DNA from: Balaenoptera acutorostrata
Lineage: Eukaryota > Chordata > Mammalia > Artiodactyla > Balaenopteridae
NCBI RefSeq assembly: GCF_949987535.1
Contig: NC_080075.1
Location: 43,071,536 to 43,135,535 of the forward strand
DNA: 64,000 bases
Direction: 5' to 3'
Made by a program: the position numbers and the translations under genes. Below the pieces are notes generated by a model, which worked only from the letters and a program-made list of their open reading frames with translations, did no database searches and was not told the origin of the DNA. Below, in pieces: positions 32,877-43,690 of this stretch (within the stretch, counting starts at the first letter, position 1; each line of letters starts with the position of its first letter).

Positions 32877-34119
32877 GGAGTTGGAGGTGTTCATGAGTCT
32901 GGATGGCCTAAGTTCTGTGAAGAACGCTGTGTGATCAGGGCACTTCAGTTCTCCCGCAAGGCTCAGATTTCCAGAAGTTAGCAACTCAGTACAATCCCCA
33001 TGGAAGCTGTCTCCGGGATCTCAGGCCACATTTTGATGAACCCTCCTGTGATCTGTATTCTGGGCTTCGGAGAGGATGAAAGGGGCGAAGACCTGGGGGA
33101 CGTATGATTGGACAGAGGGATTCAGGAGAGACACAGTGAGGACCAAGCAAGGCTTCCCTTCCAGCATCCCAAGGCAGGGGCAGTGAGGTCTCTCTCAAGC
33201 CCAGGAGAGGCCCAGGATCTCTGAGGCATGTGCGTTTCCTTCAGTATATTGTCAACTGAGCTTGTAACAAAGCTTTCCAAATGGAATGAGAAAATCTCCC
33301 GGATGGCAACTGGCAGCATGGTTTGGGAGGATTCCCTTTTCATTTCCTATGTTTTATGATTTTTTTCTTCTGCTTTTCAAAGAGCATTTTTACAAGCTAG
33401 TATTCTATATTGCTCTGCCTGTACTCCGAGAAAAGATAAATATTTTCAATGTGTTTTCTGAGGCATATGTTCCCATTGAGAAAATGTATCCCTTATGGAC
33501 ATAGCTATTTTGACCTCATTAGCTGGGTAGATCAGAGGGAATTTGACAAACAGGCCCCAGTATGCCCAGGAAGCCTCGGTTGGTTTCCAGGGGAGCTGGG
33601 TGCTTGGCACCACTGGGGGTGCACATCTGGGTTTCCCAAAGGGCTGCAGCAGGAAGCCGAGGGGAGCCTAGTGAACAGGTTATAATGAAAGAGGCCTGGG
33701 AAAGTGACCTTGCTCCTAGTTCCTAACTCCAGAGTCCCACTTAGCGAGAGTGGTGAAGAGAGATGGGAGAGCCGGCTCACAGCTCTACAGAGGCTTGGGG
33801 ACCGCCCCAGGGAAGCTCACACAGAATGCAAAACCTGCAGCAAGTAGCTACGGCTGCTTTCTCCTTGAGAGGCATTGGGAAGGTTTCACTGGATGGAGGG
33901 TGACCAAGATCTTCCCAGTTTTAGCACCAAAGGTCCTACATCCCAGAAACTTCTCTGTCCCTGGCTAACCAGGGATGGTTGGTTATCTAAACTGGGTGAA
34001 TGGGACCAAGTATAAGCTGAGGCAATAGGGCAAAGCCCGCTGCTCCCAATCTCCTTCACGACACCCCAAATGTTAGACATTCAGCCTTCGGGGTCTGTTG
34101 GCAACGCTGCATTATATTT
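32877..34119. other. Unassigned sequence, no gene seen
   Basis: No recognised repeats or exons. Frames of 64-82 codons overlap on both strands without coding signs. Confidence 0.45.
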
Positions 34120-34335
34120 TAGATATAGAATCCCGGTTTCAGACTTGCTAGCTGGGTGACTTCAGATAAGTCACTTAACCTTTCAGCACCTAACTTTTCT
34201 CATCTGTGATTTTGGGTAATTATATCTACCTGCACAGTTCTTGCATGGACAAAATTAGGTGTATATAAGACACTTGGCACGTAGAGGCTGTCGCAGCCTT
34301 ATGTTATAGATGATAATAACACAGTAATTATTATT
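34120..34335 (+). repeat. MIR SINE, sense
   Basis: 'tagctgggtgacttcagata', 'agtcacttaacctttcagca', 'cttttctcatctgtgatttt', 'cctgcacagttcttgcatgg' and 'agacacttggcacgtagagg' follow MIR in order. Confidence 0.85.
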
Positions 34336-34439
34336 ACTATAATTAACATCTAGTTCCCAAGATCCCTTATTAATAGGCAGTAACTCCTGAGAAGGGTGGT
34401 CTTGTAAGCCAACATCAGCTCACAAGCCAGGTCAGTTTC

Positions 34440-34960
34440 AATCCTCACCTTCCTTGAATTGCCCGTAGCTTTTACACAGTTGATAAAGTGTCATGAAACA
34501 CTTTCTCTACTTGACTCCTGAGACATCACTCTCTCTGCTTTCTTCTTTTCTCAGTCTCTTTTAATAGATCTTCCTCAAATCTTTAACCTCTCTACATATT
34601 GGAAGCCCCCATGTTTTAGTCCTTTGAATTTCTTGTTTCTGTCTGCCTCCTCATTCTTTTAAGATGATCTTTTGACTTTAAATACCATCTTGACACTGAA
34701 CTTCTGAATTTACATCTTAATCCCCAGCCTCTCCCCTTACATGTAGCATCATAGATTCAATTTATTCTCACCAGTAGATATGAGAGTCCCCTTTGTTTCA
34801 CATCATTGGCAAAACATATATCGTCAGATTTGTATTTTTCTTCCCTCTGATGAAAGGGAAATGTACTGCATTATTTATTCCTTGTCCATCGTTCTATCAC
34901 CTAACCCCATTTCTGGCCCTTGAAGTCACTCTCACTCTCAAGCCTCTTTGGTATGAGACT
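34440..34960 (+). repeat. Probable L2-like LINE remnant
   Basis: Pyrimidine-rich text with 'gactttaaataccatcttga' followed by 'ctgaacttctgaatttacat' and 'cccagcctctcccctt' resembles the L2-type stretch 'ggctttaaataccatctata' followed by 'cccaaatttatatctccagc' and 'ccagacctctcccctg'. Strongly diverged. Family call tentative. Confidence 0.45.
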
Positions 34961-35124
34961 ATGTTCTGTATCGATGTCTGAGACTCTCGGATGCTTGGGG
35001 CGACTTTGCGGTATTTCCTTAAAACACAAAATACTGAGGCAAAAAGAGCAGCTTCCTCTTGTCTAGAGGCCAGGACTAGAACCATTATATTTACTCCAAT
35101 TCTGTCCAGGGACATTGCCTATCT

Positions 35125-35180
35125 TGATATATTTATTCTTTATTTATTTTATATTTTATTTTATTTATTTTTTTAAATTA
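35125..35180. repeat. AT-rich (TTTAT)n tract
   Basis: Imperfect TTTAT/TATTT units ending in a T run. Simple low-complexity DNA. Confidence 0.85.
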
Positions 35181-35449
35181 AGGTGTGATGATAAAATCTT
35201 GTAACTGACTTTAAACTAATACACAAGGATTTGGTCTAAATCATATGATATTGCTCAAAATTTTACCATCATCATCATTTTGCAGTTATTTTGCAAATGC
35301 CTCAGTATCTTAAGTGATTTATGGAACAAGGTGGGGATATAAATAATGAATAAATAAGTACCTCTTTATACTTATGACCTATTCTTTTGAATAACATTAG
35401 AAATAGTAAATACTGTTTCTTTGAGGGTGAATATAAATCTGGAAATAAT

Positions 35450-35565
35450 GAAATAGTGACACTTAATTATCAGTTTAACTTTCTGTGTGACCTTGGACAG
35501 GTTACTTAACCTCCCTGAACCATTTTTACTGATTTGTAAAATAAAAGGGTAGTATTTTCCAATCA
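35450..35565 (+). repeat. MIR SINE core fragment
   Basis: 'ctttctgtgtgaccttggac' followed by 'aggttacttaacctccctga' and 'tgatttgtaaaataaaaggg' is an excellent MIR core match. Confidence 0.85.
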
Positions 35566-36142
35566 TCAAGGGTTTTCTCTTATAGTCTATAGTATAGAGG
35601 ACCGTTTGGTTATCTGATAGCTTAAAGATTTTTATTGATCCCGTATTGTTATTTGTGTATTTCTCTCTTTGGTAGATGAACATAAGTATGGGTCTGTGTG
35701 TGGTGCACATAAGTATATATGTATGTATGACAGCTGAGGATTATACGCTTGCACAATCAAAGACTATGACTTTGAGATACCATCTCATCCAGTTCCTGTC
35801 TTCAAAACAAAGCATATCCAAAATTACCTAAACTGTAGAGGACTAAACTATTTTGAAGTTCACAACAACTCTTGGAGTTTTTTGTTTCCATTTTTGTTTT
35901 TAAGAAATTCTTCTCAAGATTAAAATAAATCTCTCTTGTAGTCCTCTAGTCACAGGCAGCCTTGTTCTCCTTGGAGATAGGTAGACACACACAATGTGAA
36001 ATACCAAACTTGAAAATGTGAGTTTGCACCCAAAATATACCTCTTTAAGCAGAGGCCAACATGAAGGGATGATAAACATCTGGTAAACATAAGAACAGCA
36101 AAAACTTCCCCTTGCAAAAAATAAAAATGTCAGTCTCTGTAC

Positions 36143-36156
36143 CTATCTGCCTATCT

Positions 36157-36189
<33 letters not shown>

Positions 36190-36270
36190 TTATCTATCTA
36201 TCTATCTAATCTATCTATCTATCTATCATCTATCTGTCTATCTATCATCTGTCTATCTGTGCATCTATCT
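36143..36270. repeat. Compound (TATC)n microsatellite
   Basis: About 128 bases of TATC/CTAT units with interruptions (TATTATC, TATTTATC, TAATC, CATC, TGTC). Likely highly length-variable between individuals. Confidence 0.97.
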
Positions 36271-36439
36271 TAGCCTGAAGAACGAATAGGTAGCATTCTC
36301 CTCTGACGTGCCTGTCCCATTGTTATGTTAGTCGTTTCTGTCTTCAGAGGCAAAGAGATGTCAGAGGCAGTCATCCGTGCTAATACTAGACACACCACCA
36401 AACAAAAACTCACACGGAAGTGTGAATTTGAGGGCCATT

Positions 36440-36610
36440 TAACACTGTAAATTTCCCCCTTGTATAACAATTATGGAAACATGCATGCTAATTGACAATG
36501 CAGTGCGGCACTGTGTGAATGTGAGCAGTGTTCACTCGTCCTCATAATTCCTCTTTTTATGGCCGGCAGTGAGCCTGTCCAGAGGATGTCGTACCCAGCC
36601 CTCTTATGCA
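36440..36610. promoter_or_regulatory. Candidate conserved non-coding block
   Basis: Repeat-free sequence with 'acaattatgg', 'catgcatgctaattgacaat' and 'ctcataattcc' homeodomain-like cores within about 100 bp. Suggestive only; no conservation data are available. Confidence 0.25.
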
Positions 36611-37049
36611 GGAAGCTTTCTCCCAGCTGAATATTGTCCTATATTCCCCATGTGTGTACTCATACTGTTTGGACCAGTATCTGGCTCATTGTACCTGCAA
36701 CTTGAGTTTTAGTCTCCAAACGCATGATGCCTTATTCCTTGGTTTGTGCGATGGTTTTTATTTTATTTTACTTCCCCCATTTAGTTATTCCCACCTGGGG
36801 TAGTTAAGGAATATTATTATACTCAAGAGAGGAGTCTATGACCTTAAGTTATTTGGTTCCCTAGCAATGGTGGAAATGGACTAAGTTTCCGTACAAAAAT
36901 CACTTACCGGGAGCTGGAGGGGGCATCCACAAGGACAAATTTTTTTTAAAAGCCTAAATGAATCCTGTTTATACTCACCAGGATGCTAATCCCTCCTAAA
37001 GAACTGTATGCTGTCTCTGGGGAGCCCAAAGAGAGATAAGGCTAAAGGC

Positions 37050-37256
37050 TTGTTACTGCAGGCTGACCACTTGGGTCTAAATCCCGGCTCTGCCCTAATG
37101 GCTAGATGTGTGACCTTCAGGAATGTACTCACTCACTTCGAATATCACTTTTCTCATCTGTAAAATGGGACACAATTTGAGTTGTTGTGATGATTCAGTG
37201 AGATAATCCAGGCAGAGTACTTTACAACGTGCCTAGCATATGTTGAACACTCTTAC
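37050..37256 (+). repeat. MIR SINE, sense, cut by a later SINE
   Basis: 'aatcccggctctgccctaat', 'gtgtgaccttcaggaatgta', 'cttttctcatctgtaaaatg', 'gttgttgtgatgattcagtg' and 'cgtgcctagcatatgttgaa' are in MIR order. The CHR SINE at 37270 is inserted just past its 3' end. Confidence 0.88.
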
Positions 37257-37269
37257 AAGAAACATTAAG

Positions 37270-37386
37270 GGACTTCCCTGGTGGCCCAGTGGTTAAGACT
37301 CCGAGCTTCCACTGCATGGGGCGTTGGTCAAGGAACTAAGATCCCATGTGCTGCTTGGTGCACCAAAAAAAAAAGAAAAAAAAGAA
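37270..37386 (+). mobile_element. Short CHR-type tRNA-derived SINE
   Basis: 'ggacttccctggtggcccag' followed by 'tggttaagactccgagcttc' is the tRNA-Glu-like head of the short CHR class, ending in 'gcaccaaaaa' and an A-rich tail with G interruptions. Flanked by an exact 13-bp target duplication, 'aagaaacattaag', at 37257-37269 and 37387-37399. It lacks the long CpG-rich body of the other copies. Confidence 0.93.
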
Positions 37387-37469
37387 AAGAAACATTAAGT
37401 TGTCTTGTCAGGAATCTGGAAAGTGAGAGGAGGACTGGGGTCAGCCAGACGGTACTGAAATCCTAGTTT

Positions 37470-37545
37470 AAAATAAATAGCAGGCATGTTATCTCATTTG
37501 ACCCTCATTCACATCAACCCTATGAGGATGGACCATGACACAGAG
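37470..37545 (-). repeat. Probable MIR fragment, antisense
   Basis: 'gttatctcatttgaccctca' followed by 'ttcacatcaaccctatgagg' resembles the reversed MIR 3' portion (tctcatttaatcctcacaac, aaccctatgaggt). Confidence 0.55.
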
Positions 37546-38689
37546 GCCCTCACTCCTCATTGCCAGGATGGCCCCAGCTGAGCCCCTTACATCCAAGAGC
37601 ACCCACTCTGCCAGCATCACACGGTTGATTTGAGGATAAATGAGTGAAAACAGAAGAACGTGTCTGAAAGTTTTAAGTGTTGTATCCATGTCATTCATAT
37701 TTTAATCTAGGCATTGTGTATTGCATCTCATATCCTTAAAAGTCTTCAGAGTGCACAATGTGGGCACTGAGATTATGTGTGTGAACCCAAGTGTGCACAG
37801 GGCTTTGAATTTGAGCTCCTGCCTGTACTGACAGTAAGAGAAGCAGCAGAGATAAAGGTTGGTGATTGGAGTCTAAACTCTCTACTTAGGTTCTCCAGAT
37901 TTGCCCCAAGGTTACCTCCCCAACAATGACCTTACGAAGCAAACAACACTTTTTAAAAAAAGACTGATGCCATACAAAAGAGGAAAATAAGGAGACACAT
38001 AAAGGAGGGTTGGAAATGTGAGGGAGAAGAAAGGAGGAAAGAAACATTGTAATTGCTAGTGGTATTTCAAACTGATTTTAGTTACTATTAAATTAAAATT
38101 ACAACTGGATGTGAACTGACACTTTCTACCCCTTAATGCGTTCTGGCGCACATGATAAATACTTCGTTTAGCAGATTTAGAAATTCTTGATGAAACATCA
38201 TTAGCAGGCATGTCCTTACAACTGAGTGCTCACAGGTACAGATAAGAGCATCTCTGTTGCATTTGGCGTTTTTTAGATTTTGTGCTTTTGTTTATTTGTT
38301 TAATCTCAAAATGCAACCACAGCCTCTTCTGTTTAACATCAATCTTGTTTCCCCTTCCTCCCCAAACCCCAGTTCTCTTTTTTGTACAGTGAGGTCTCAG
38401 GGGGTATGGAGGATGGGGTATGGCAGGAAAAAAAACTATTAGATTATAACATTTTATGGATTGTCAAGGCTCTAATGACATTAGCCACCTAACTGCAAGG
38501 TAAAACCCTTTGTGATGTCATATAACAGGTTGCCATGGGCTTGACAAACCTTTGTGAAATAAGCAAAGGAAAGGAGCTGAAAAATGCCCACAACACACAT
38601 CTCTCCACCACACCCGAGAGTCTGTCGCCACCCATGGACATCCCCTTTTTGCTTATTAGCCCCTGAAGGGCATTTTTAATATAAAATAT
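37546..38689. other. Unassigned sequence, no gene seen
   Basis: No repeat family or exon recognised. AT content is moderate to high. Confidence 0.45.
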
Positions 38690-38960
38690 ATATAAAGTCT
38701 TCCCAAATGAGAAAGGTCTCCAAGTCTCCAATTTAATTGGAATGGAAAATGCTAACTAATTGGCATCAAAATTTGATTTGTGGGAGAAACCTCCTTTTTG
38801 TTGGAAACACAACAGTGTGTCTGGGAACACAAGCCCAGTCCTTCAAAAATCATCCGTGAGCGCCGCCGAGGAATCAATTAAAGTTGATTTGGCATATCTG
38901 CTTTTGACAAATATAAAGAACTCTCTGATTAGGCAGAGAAGAAAAGCAGCTTTCTCTTTC
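38690..38960. promoter_or_regulatory. Candidate conserved enhancer, homeodomain-like sites
   Basis: Repeat-free. Contains 'ccaatttaattggaatgg' (38728-38745), 'gctaactaattgg' (38751-38763), the inverted pair in 'aatcaattaaagttgatt' (38872-38889) and 'ctctgattaggcag'. These are homeodomain/TALE-like sites in a block lacking any repeat relic for over 1.5 kb. The inference is by motif and by contrast with repeat-laden neighbours only. Confidence 0.35.
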
Positions 38961-39339
38961 TTGCGCTCTCTTCCTCTCTCTTTCCTCTGCCTCTTCCTCT
39001 CTTCTCTTCATTTCCCTTTAAAGGCAGTAGGTGTCAGAAGGGGGTGGGTAGTGATATGCAAAACACGGCCTCCGTAACCAAAGTAGCCTGCAAAATTAGG
39101 TGTCAGCATGCAAAGCTTATTGATGTATGAATGTGGAAAATGAAAGGCGGCAGTAGACAGCCGGGGCTAAAGGTGAGACAGGCACAGCGAGAGCAGCTGT
39201 AGATCCACGTCAAGGTGTTGCTATATGAGCTCGGGTTTTTTCTGGAGGGCCACAGCCTAACAAGGTAAGCCTGGCCATGAAATGATGGAACAATACAATA
39301 TAGGCACACACAGTGTGAATACCAAATAAATTGACATGG

Positions 39340-39402
39340 TGTCACACCTCCCCCTCCCCCCCACATACCCCTCCTCCTCCCGTACTGCCACCCCCCCCAA
39401 AG
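39340..39402. repeat. C-rich low-complexity tract
   Basis: Runs of C up to eight bases separated by A or T, between the two candidate conserved blocks. The opposite strand is G-run-rich and could form quadruplex-like structure. Confidence 0.85.
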
Positions 39403-39404
39403 GA

Positions 39405-39765
39405 TGCCAGTGTATTCATTAATAAATTCATATTCTGAGTTTTCAATAAAAGAAGAAAATGCAGTGTAAACTGGAGTTACTTAGTGACACCCAGCTCATT
39501 GCTTTTTATTGTTGCTTGCAGCTACGAAGCCTTCACAGTGCACTAGTAGAATTTATTACTGTCTGTCTCTGTAGCAAGTTGGCGAAGTACGCCTTTTGAA
39601 GAAAATTGACCCACACTTCATGAATATGATGAAAAATGCCAATAACACTACAAAGACGAAGCTCTTGACATTACTCTGCAAAGAGCTAAAAGACAGTAAT
39701 GAAAGTATTGCAATTACAAATCATTACCTCCTCTCCAGCCAATCGCCACCTTCCCTCCTCTTTTT
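39405..39765. promoter_or_regulatory. Candidate conserved non-coding block
   Basis: Repeat-free, AT-rich DNA with 'cattaataaattcatattc', 'agcatgatggg' downstream, and 'gcaattacaaatcattacct' (39710-39729). A plus frame begins at 39596 (MKKIDPHFMNMMKNANN) and reads 75 codons, but no donor/acceptor pair or known domain supports an exon. More likely regulatory or simply unique DNA. Confidence 0.3.
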
Positions 39766-40280
39766 TTTTTGGACCACTCTCGAGCTCTGCCGGCTGCCCC
39801 AGGTGCTGTTTTGCACAGCATGATGGGAGACAATGGAGGGTGGGTGAAAACTCCAACTGGCCTCTGGAAGAAGGGAAAAGGAGACAAGAGGAAAAGAATG
39901 GAAGGGTCAGAGGGAATGTGACAAAAGTGCCCCTCCTATTGCACCTGGAAAAAGAAGGTATAAGTGAAAAGTTCTTAAAGCCAGTGGTCAGAAGGTCATG
40001 CCTTTATTGTGTGGCCTCTTCCATCTGAAAAGTGGACTAAGAACACCCCACCCACCTATTTTCTTGCTAGAACTGTTTCCTTCTGGTGGGATCTTTTTAG
40101 TCTGATTTAGGAAGAGCACTTTTAATCTTTTATCTTTTATTATATGCTAGAACTCCAATTCGGACATTGGCAAATGAATTATCAAAAATGTTTTTGATAA
40201 AAAACATATATTGGTGTGTTTTCAAGGTAAGAAAGTGGCCTATCTTCTTATCCTGAAGAAGGTGCTGAAAAAGTCTAAAT

Positions 40281-40325
40281 GAGAGAGAGAGAGAGAGACT
40301 AACTTTAGACTATTAACTTTAGACT
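40281..40325. repeat. (GA)9 with adjacent 12-bp direct repeat
   Basis: A GA run at 40281-40298 is followed by two copies of 'taactttagact' at 40300-40311 and 40314-40325, separated by two bases. Confidence 0.9.
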
Positions 40326-40440
40326 TTAATGTGTTGAAAGGATGAAGGCCCTTGTCCTTAATGTTTTGACAGCTTTCTGACATGCATCTTCTGCTGCATG
40401 GGCTTATACCGTTGATCTTTAGAATCTTGTTTTGTTTTGT

Positions 40441-40783
40441 TTTTTTTTTTTTTTTTTTTAAAGGATTTTCTTATTTATTTATTTATTTATTTATTTTTGG
40501 CTGTGTTGGGTCTTCGGTTCGTGCGAGGGCTTTCTCCAGTTGCGGCAAGCGGGGGCCACTCTTCATCGCGGTGCGGGGACCGCTCTTCATCGCGGTGCGC
40601 GGGCCTTTCTCTATCGCGGCCCCTCTCGTCGCGGGGCACAGGCTCCAGACGCGCAGGCTCAGCAATTGTGGCTCACGGGCCCAGCTGCTCCGTGGCATGT
40701 GGGATCTTCCCAGACCAGGGCTCGAACCCGTGTCCCCTGCATTAGCAGGCAGATTCTCAACCACTGCGCCACCAGGGAAGCCC
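40441..40783 (-). mobile_element. CHR-type tRNA-derived SINE, antisense, with internal duplication
   Basis: Plus-strand order: long poly-T, (TTTA)n, 'ggctgtgttgggtcttcggt', the CpG-rich body, the reversed B-box-like 'gctcgaacccgtgtcccctg', and the head ending 'accagggaagccc'. A 24-bp segment with 'ctcttcatcgcggtgcg' is present twice (40557-40580 and 40581-40604). T-rich flanks ('tgttttgtttt' left, 'tgttttttaa' right) suggest the target duplication. The 159-, 102-, 94- and 93-codon frames here all derive from the SINE. Confidence 0.94.
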
Positions 40784-40789
40784 TGTTTT

Positions 40790-42339
40790 TTAATTTATGG
40801 GGGCTTTGTGGAGGTAGTGTATGAATACATGCATTTCTTGACTCCTGTATGTCTGCCGTAGAAAGACAGCAGAATCATCCTCTGCTTCTGCTAAGATAGG
40901 AGGCTATTACAATTTTTGGAATTTTATACAGAATATATGAAGTCAGAAAGAGAAGCAGGGAAGAAATTATAAAGAAAAGAAAGTGGCAGCTTCAGAAACC
41001 TGCCTGGGAGAGAGGAGAAACAGAAGAAGAACAGATACTGTGGTGTAGTTACTTGAGTTTGAGGTGGTCCTGCTGCCTCCAGATACCCTTTCCCAGCTCC
41101 TGCGAAAAGGTTCATTTTGCTCTCTGACGCTGCTGGAAAGCCTACTAATTGGAGATTCAGTTTGACTCCATAATATCCCGTTAGAAATGCAAATTTCTCT
41201 GGGAAGGATAGACTATAAATCATTTACACATTAGTATGAAATAGCTGCATCAGATTTACTTTCCTTCTAAAATCTAGCGAAACTTTTGATTTGTCATAGG
41301 ACATGGAATATTTTGCATCATGCAAACTGAAGTGGGGAAAGGGTAGAGACTAAGTCTAGGTGGATATGGACAATGTGGGGCTTAGAACACCCTGCAGGAA
41401 TTGATTTTAGGGGAGAAGAGCAATAGATGGCAGAAGATTTTTCTAGGTGAGAAGGTGGAATTGGGGCTAAAATAACTTAGCCCATTTCAAAATGTCGTAT
41501 GAGGTAGCCCTTTGACCAGAAAATGGGGAGAAGGCACACTTTCTCTTCCTCTTTCTCCTTTATCTTATAGTAGATGTTCCTTAGCCCTTTTCCAGGACCC
41601 AGAATTTAGGTTAATTGAAACACTGTTGTGAATCAGCTTTCATTGTCTAGTCTGGGAGTCTGGGGACCCAAGTCATCAAAAAATCATTGTTTAGATGTCA
41701 GAATGCATTGTAGGATCCAAAATCCCAACTTATTAACTGCAACTCACACTCCCAGCCTGGGATGGGTACCATGAGCTCTGGGGAATGGACTGGTTATAGG
41801 TGCCTGCTGGGTGGCCATGCCTGCCAGATGCTTGTGAGATTGAGAAACAACTATGGCCATTGTCCTTCCTTCAGGCAAGAAAATACTTATATTCCAACAA
41901 CTCTGAACTTACAAAGCTTTTATTTCATCTTTTTAAAAACCTCTTACATTTATTAACACATTTGCTTACCTGATGATCTCATAGCTGAGAACATCCAGGT
42001 CCAACAATCCAGGCCTGTGGACCAGGTTGTCGCTAAGGACCTGAGGCAGGAATAACATTACCTAGCACTTACATCGTCACACCTCCCTACCATATCCATG
42101 GTATCTGTTACCAACAGACTAGTCATTTTCCACCAAGCCTCAGAATCCTTTCAGGAAACTCCTATTGATTGATCGAAGTTGGCATGCCAGAATAGACCTA
42201 TTTGTCATCCTTGGGCTTGCCAGGTCATTCAGTGTCCGTACCCCTAGCAAACTGTTCTCCCTGGGAATAGCAATTGGCCAATGAATCTCCTAAAGGGGAA
42301 ACCAAGCCTCTGAGCCGTCAAGATAACAACATGAGATAC
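40790..42339. other. Unassigned sequence, no gene seen
   Basis: No recognised repeat or exon. Longest frame is 99 codons on the minus strand at 40924-41223, without domain. Confidence 0.45.
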
Positions 42340-42341
42340 CC

Positions 42342-42435
42342 ATCTCTCATTCATTCATTCCTTCACTCCGCATAAATACAGTGAGTGCCTATTGGTTGCC
42401 TGGAACTCTTCTGGGCCATGTAGCTACATCAGCGA
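42342..42435 (-). repeat. L2 LINE 3' end, antisense
   Basis: 'tcattcattcattccttcac' then 'gtgagtgcctattggttgcc' then 'tggaactcttctgggcc' matches the reversed L2 terminus (tgagcacctactatgtgccag, gcactgttctaggc). Confidence 0.65.
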
Positions 42436-42934
42436 AACTCTCTAAGGTTTAACTATGAAGAAGGGCCACGTGGCTAAGCTGTCTAATACGTAACTGGGAA
42501 CTGGCCTACCAAAGAGCAGGGCCATCTGGGTGGAAGATGGAATTAGATGGCGCCATCTTTCTTTACAGGGCAACAGTGCAGTGGGAGGAACCTACAGAAG
42601 TAAATATAAACTAACACTGGGGCTCCTGACTAGACGGACTATGGATTAGTACTGCATGAAAGCTTTATTCTACATTTAAAAATGAGATTTGCAATAAATT
42701 ACTTGGCTAGAAAAGGACAGAAATGACTAGGAGGGTAGCAACCACTAAGAAATAGAACTGAGATGCATACATAAATACAAATATGACACAAACTGTATAT
42801 CTGTAAGTATCCATGACGCTAAATTTGCCCAACCATCAGAAGATTTTGCATATGCTCTTCTACTCTCTGTGTGAGTCAAAACATGGCTTTTCTTGTAGAA
42901 AGAGTGGTAGAATGAGACTGGAAATGGAAGCCAA

Positions 42935-43030
42935 ATGGGCTCCTTGAGGAAGGAGACTATGTTTGTACTGCTGGGTCTAGCATAGTGTCTGGCATATAAT
43001 CGGTGCTCAATAGATAATGATTGAATCAGA
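42935..43030 (+). repeat. L2 LINE 3' end
   Basis: 'cttgaggaaggagactatgt' then 'ctagcatagtgtctggcata' then 'atcggtgctcaatagataat' and 'gattgaatcag' is a clear L2 3' terminus. Confidence 0.8.
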
Positions 43031-43284
43031 TTGTTCAGAACTCAGAGGAAACAGGAGTGTCTTCAAGGGTTGATTTCAGGTCTAGTCTGCTGGACATGCT
43101 CAGGAAATTTGATAAATGGAATTGAATTTGATATGATACTAGAGTGCTTGCATGAAAGTGCAGGGACAGAGTAACTAAGTACTATAGACCCAGATTCTCA
43201 GTAAATATTAGTAGATACTCATAAATTTTGGTTTCTTTTCCCACTTCCTTTCATTCCTATTGGCCCAATGTGTGAATTAAGCTA

Positions 43285-43690
43285 ACATAAGAGTAAGGTA
43301 CTGTAACAAATAACTCGCCAAATTTCAGTGGTTGAACACACTAGAAGTTGATTTCTCACTAAGTAACAGTCCTATGTGGGTATTCCTGGTTGTCAGAAAG
43401 CTTTCCTCCATATGGGATTAGATTTCTTCCATCTTATGGATTTGCCATTCCTTATGGCTTTGGAGTCCTCCGTAAACAGCCAGCAGACAGGGGAAGAAAG
43501 TGTTCCAGAGATCCAAAACTGAACTGCTCACATTCCATTGGTAAAAACCTTTTCAGACCCCTCCTGATGCAAGATGGGCTGGGAAATATGCTACCTGATG
43601 GGGCACCAACTTCCTAGTGAAAATTGTGCTCTGTGGAAGTGGACCAGGGATTTTTGGTAGACAGTTAGCCATCTTGCACACATAGGTAGG
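43285..43690. repeat. Old interspersed repeat, family unassigned
   Basis: 'gtaacaaataactcgccaaa' followed by 'tttcagtggttgaacacact', 'gaagttgatttctca', later 'cattccattggtaaaaacc' and 'gatgggctgggaaatatgct' resembles a common mammalian repeat with 'cagtggcttaaaacaa', 'tttatttctc', 'cccacattccattgg' and 'gaggctgggaaatgtagtct'. Class (LTR or other) and name uncertain. Confidence 0.45.

Noticed and set aside
36143..36270. Regularly spaced repeat suggestive of a CRISPR-like array
   Set aside because: Simple TATC microsatellite in a mammalian genome; no spacers.
39503..39823. Possible exon after a splice-acceptor look-alike
   Set aside because: No matching donor, no known domain and no partner exons; kept only as part of a candidate conserved block.
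40382..40861. 159-codon frame, the longest in the window
   Set aside because: Its centre is the CHR SINE at 40441-40783; poly-T gives its phenylalanine run. Not a gene.
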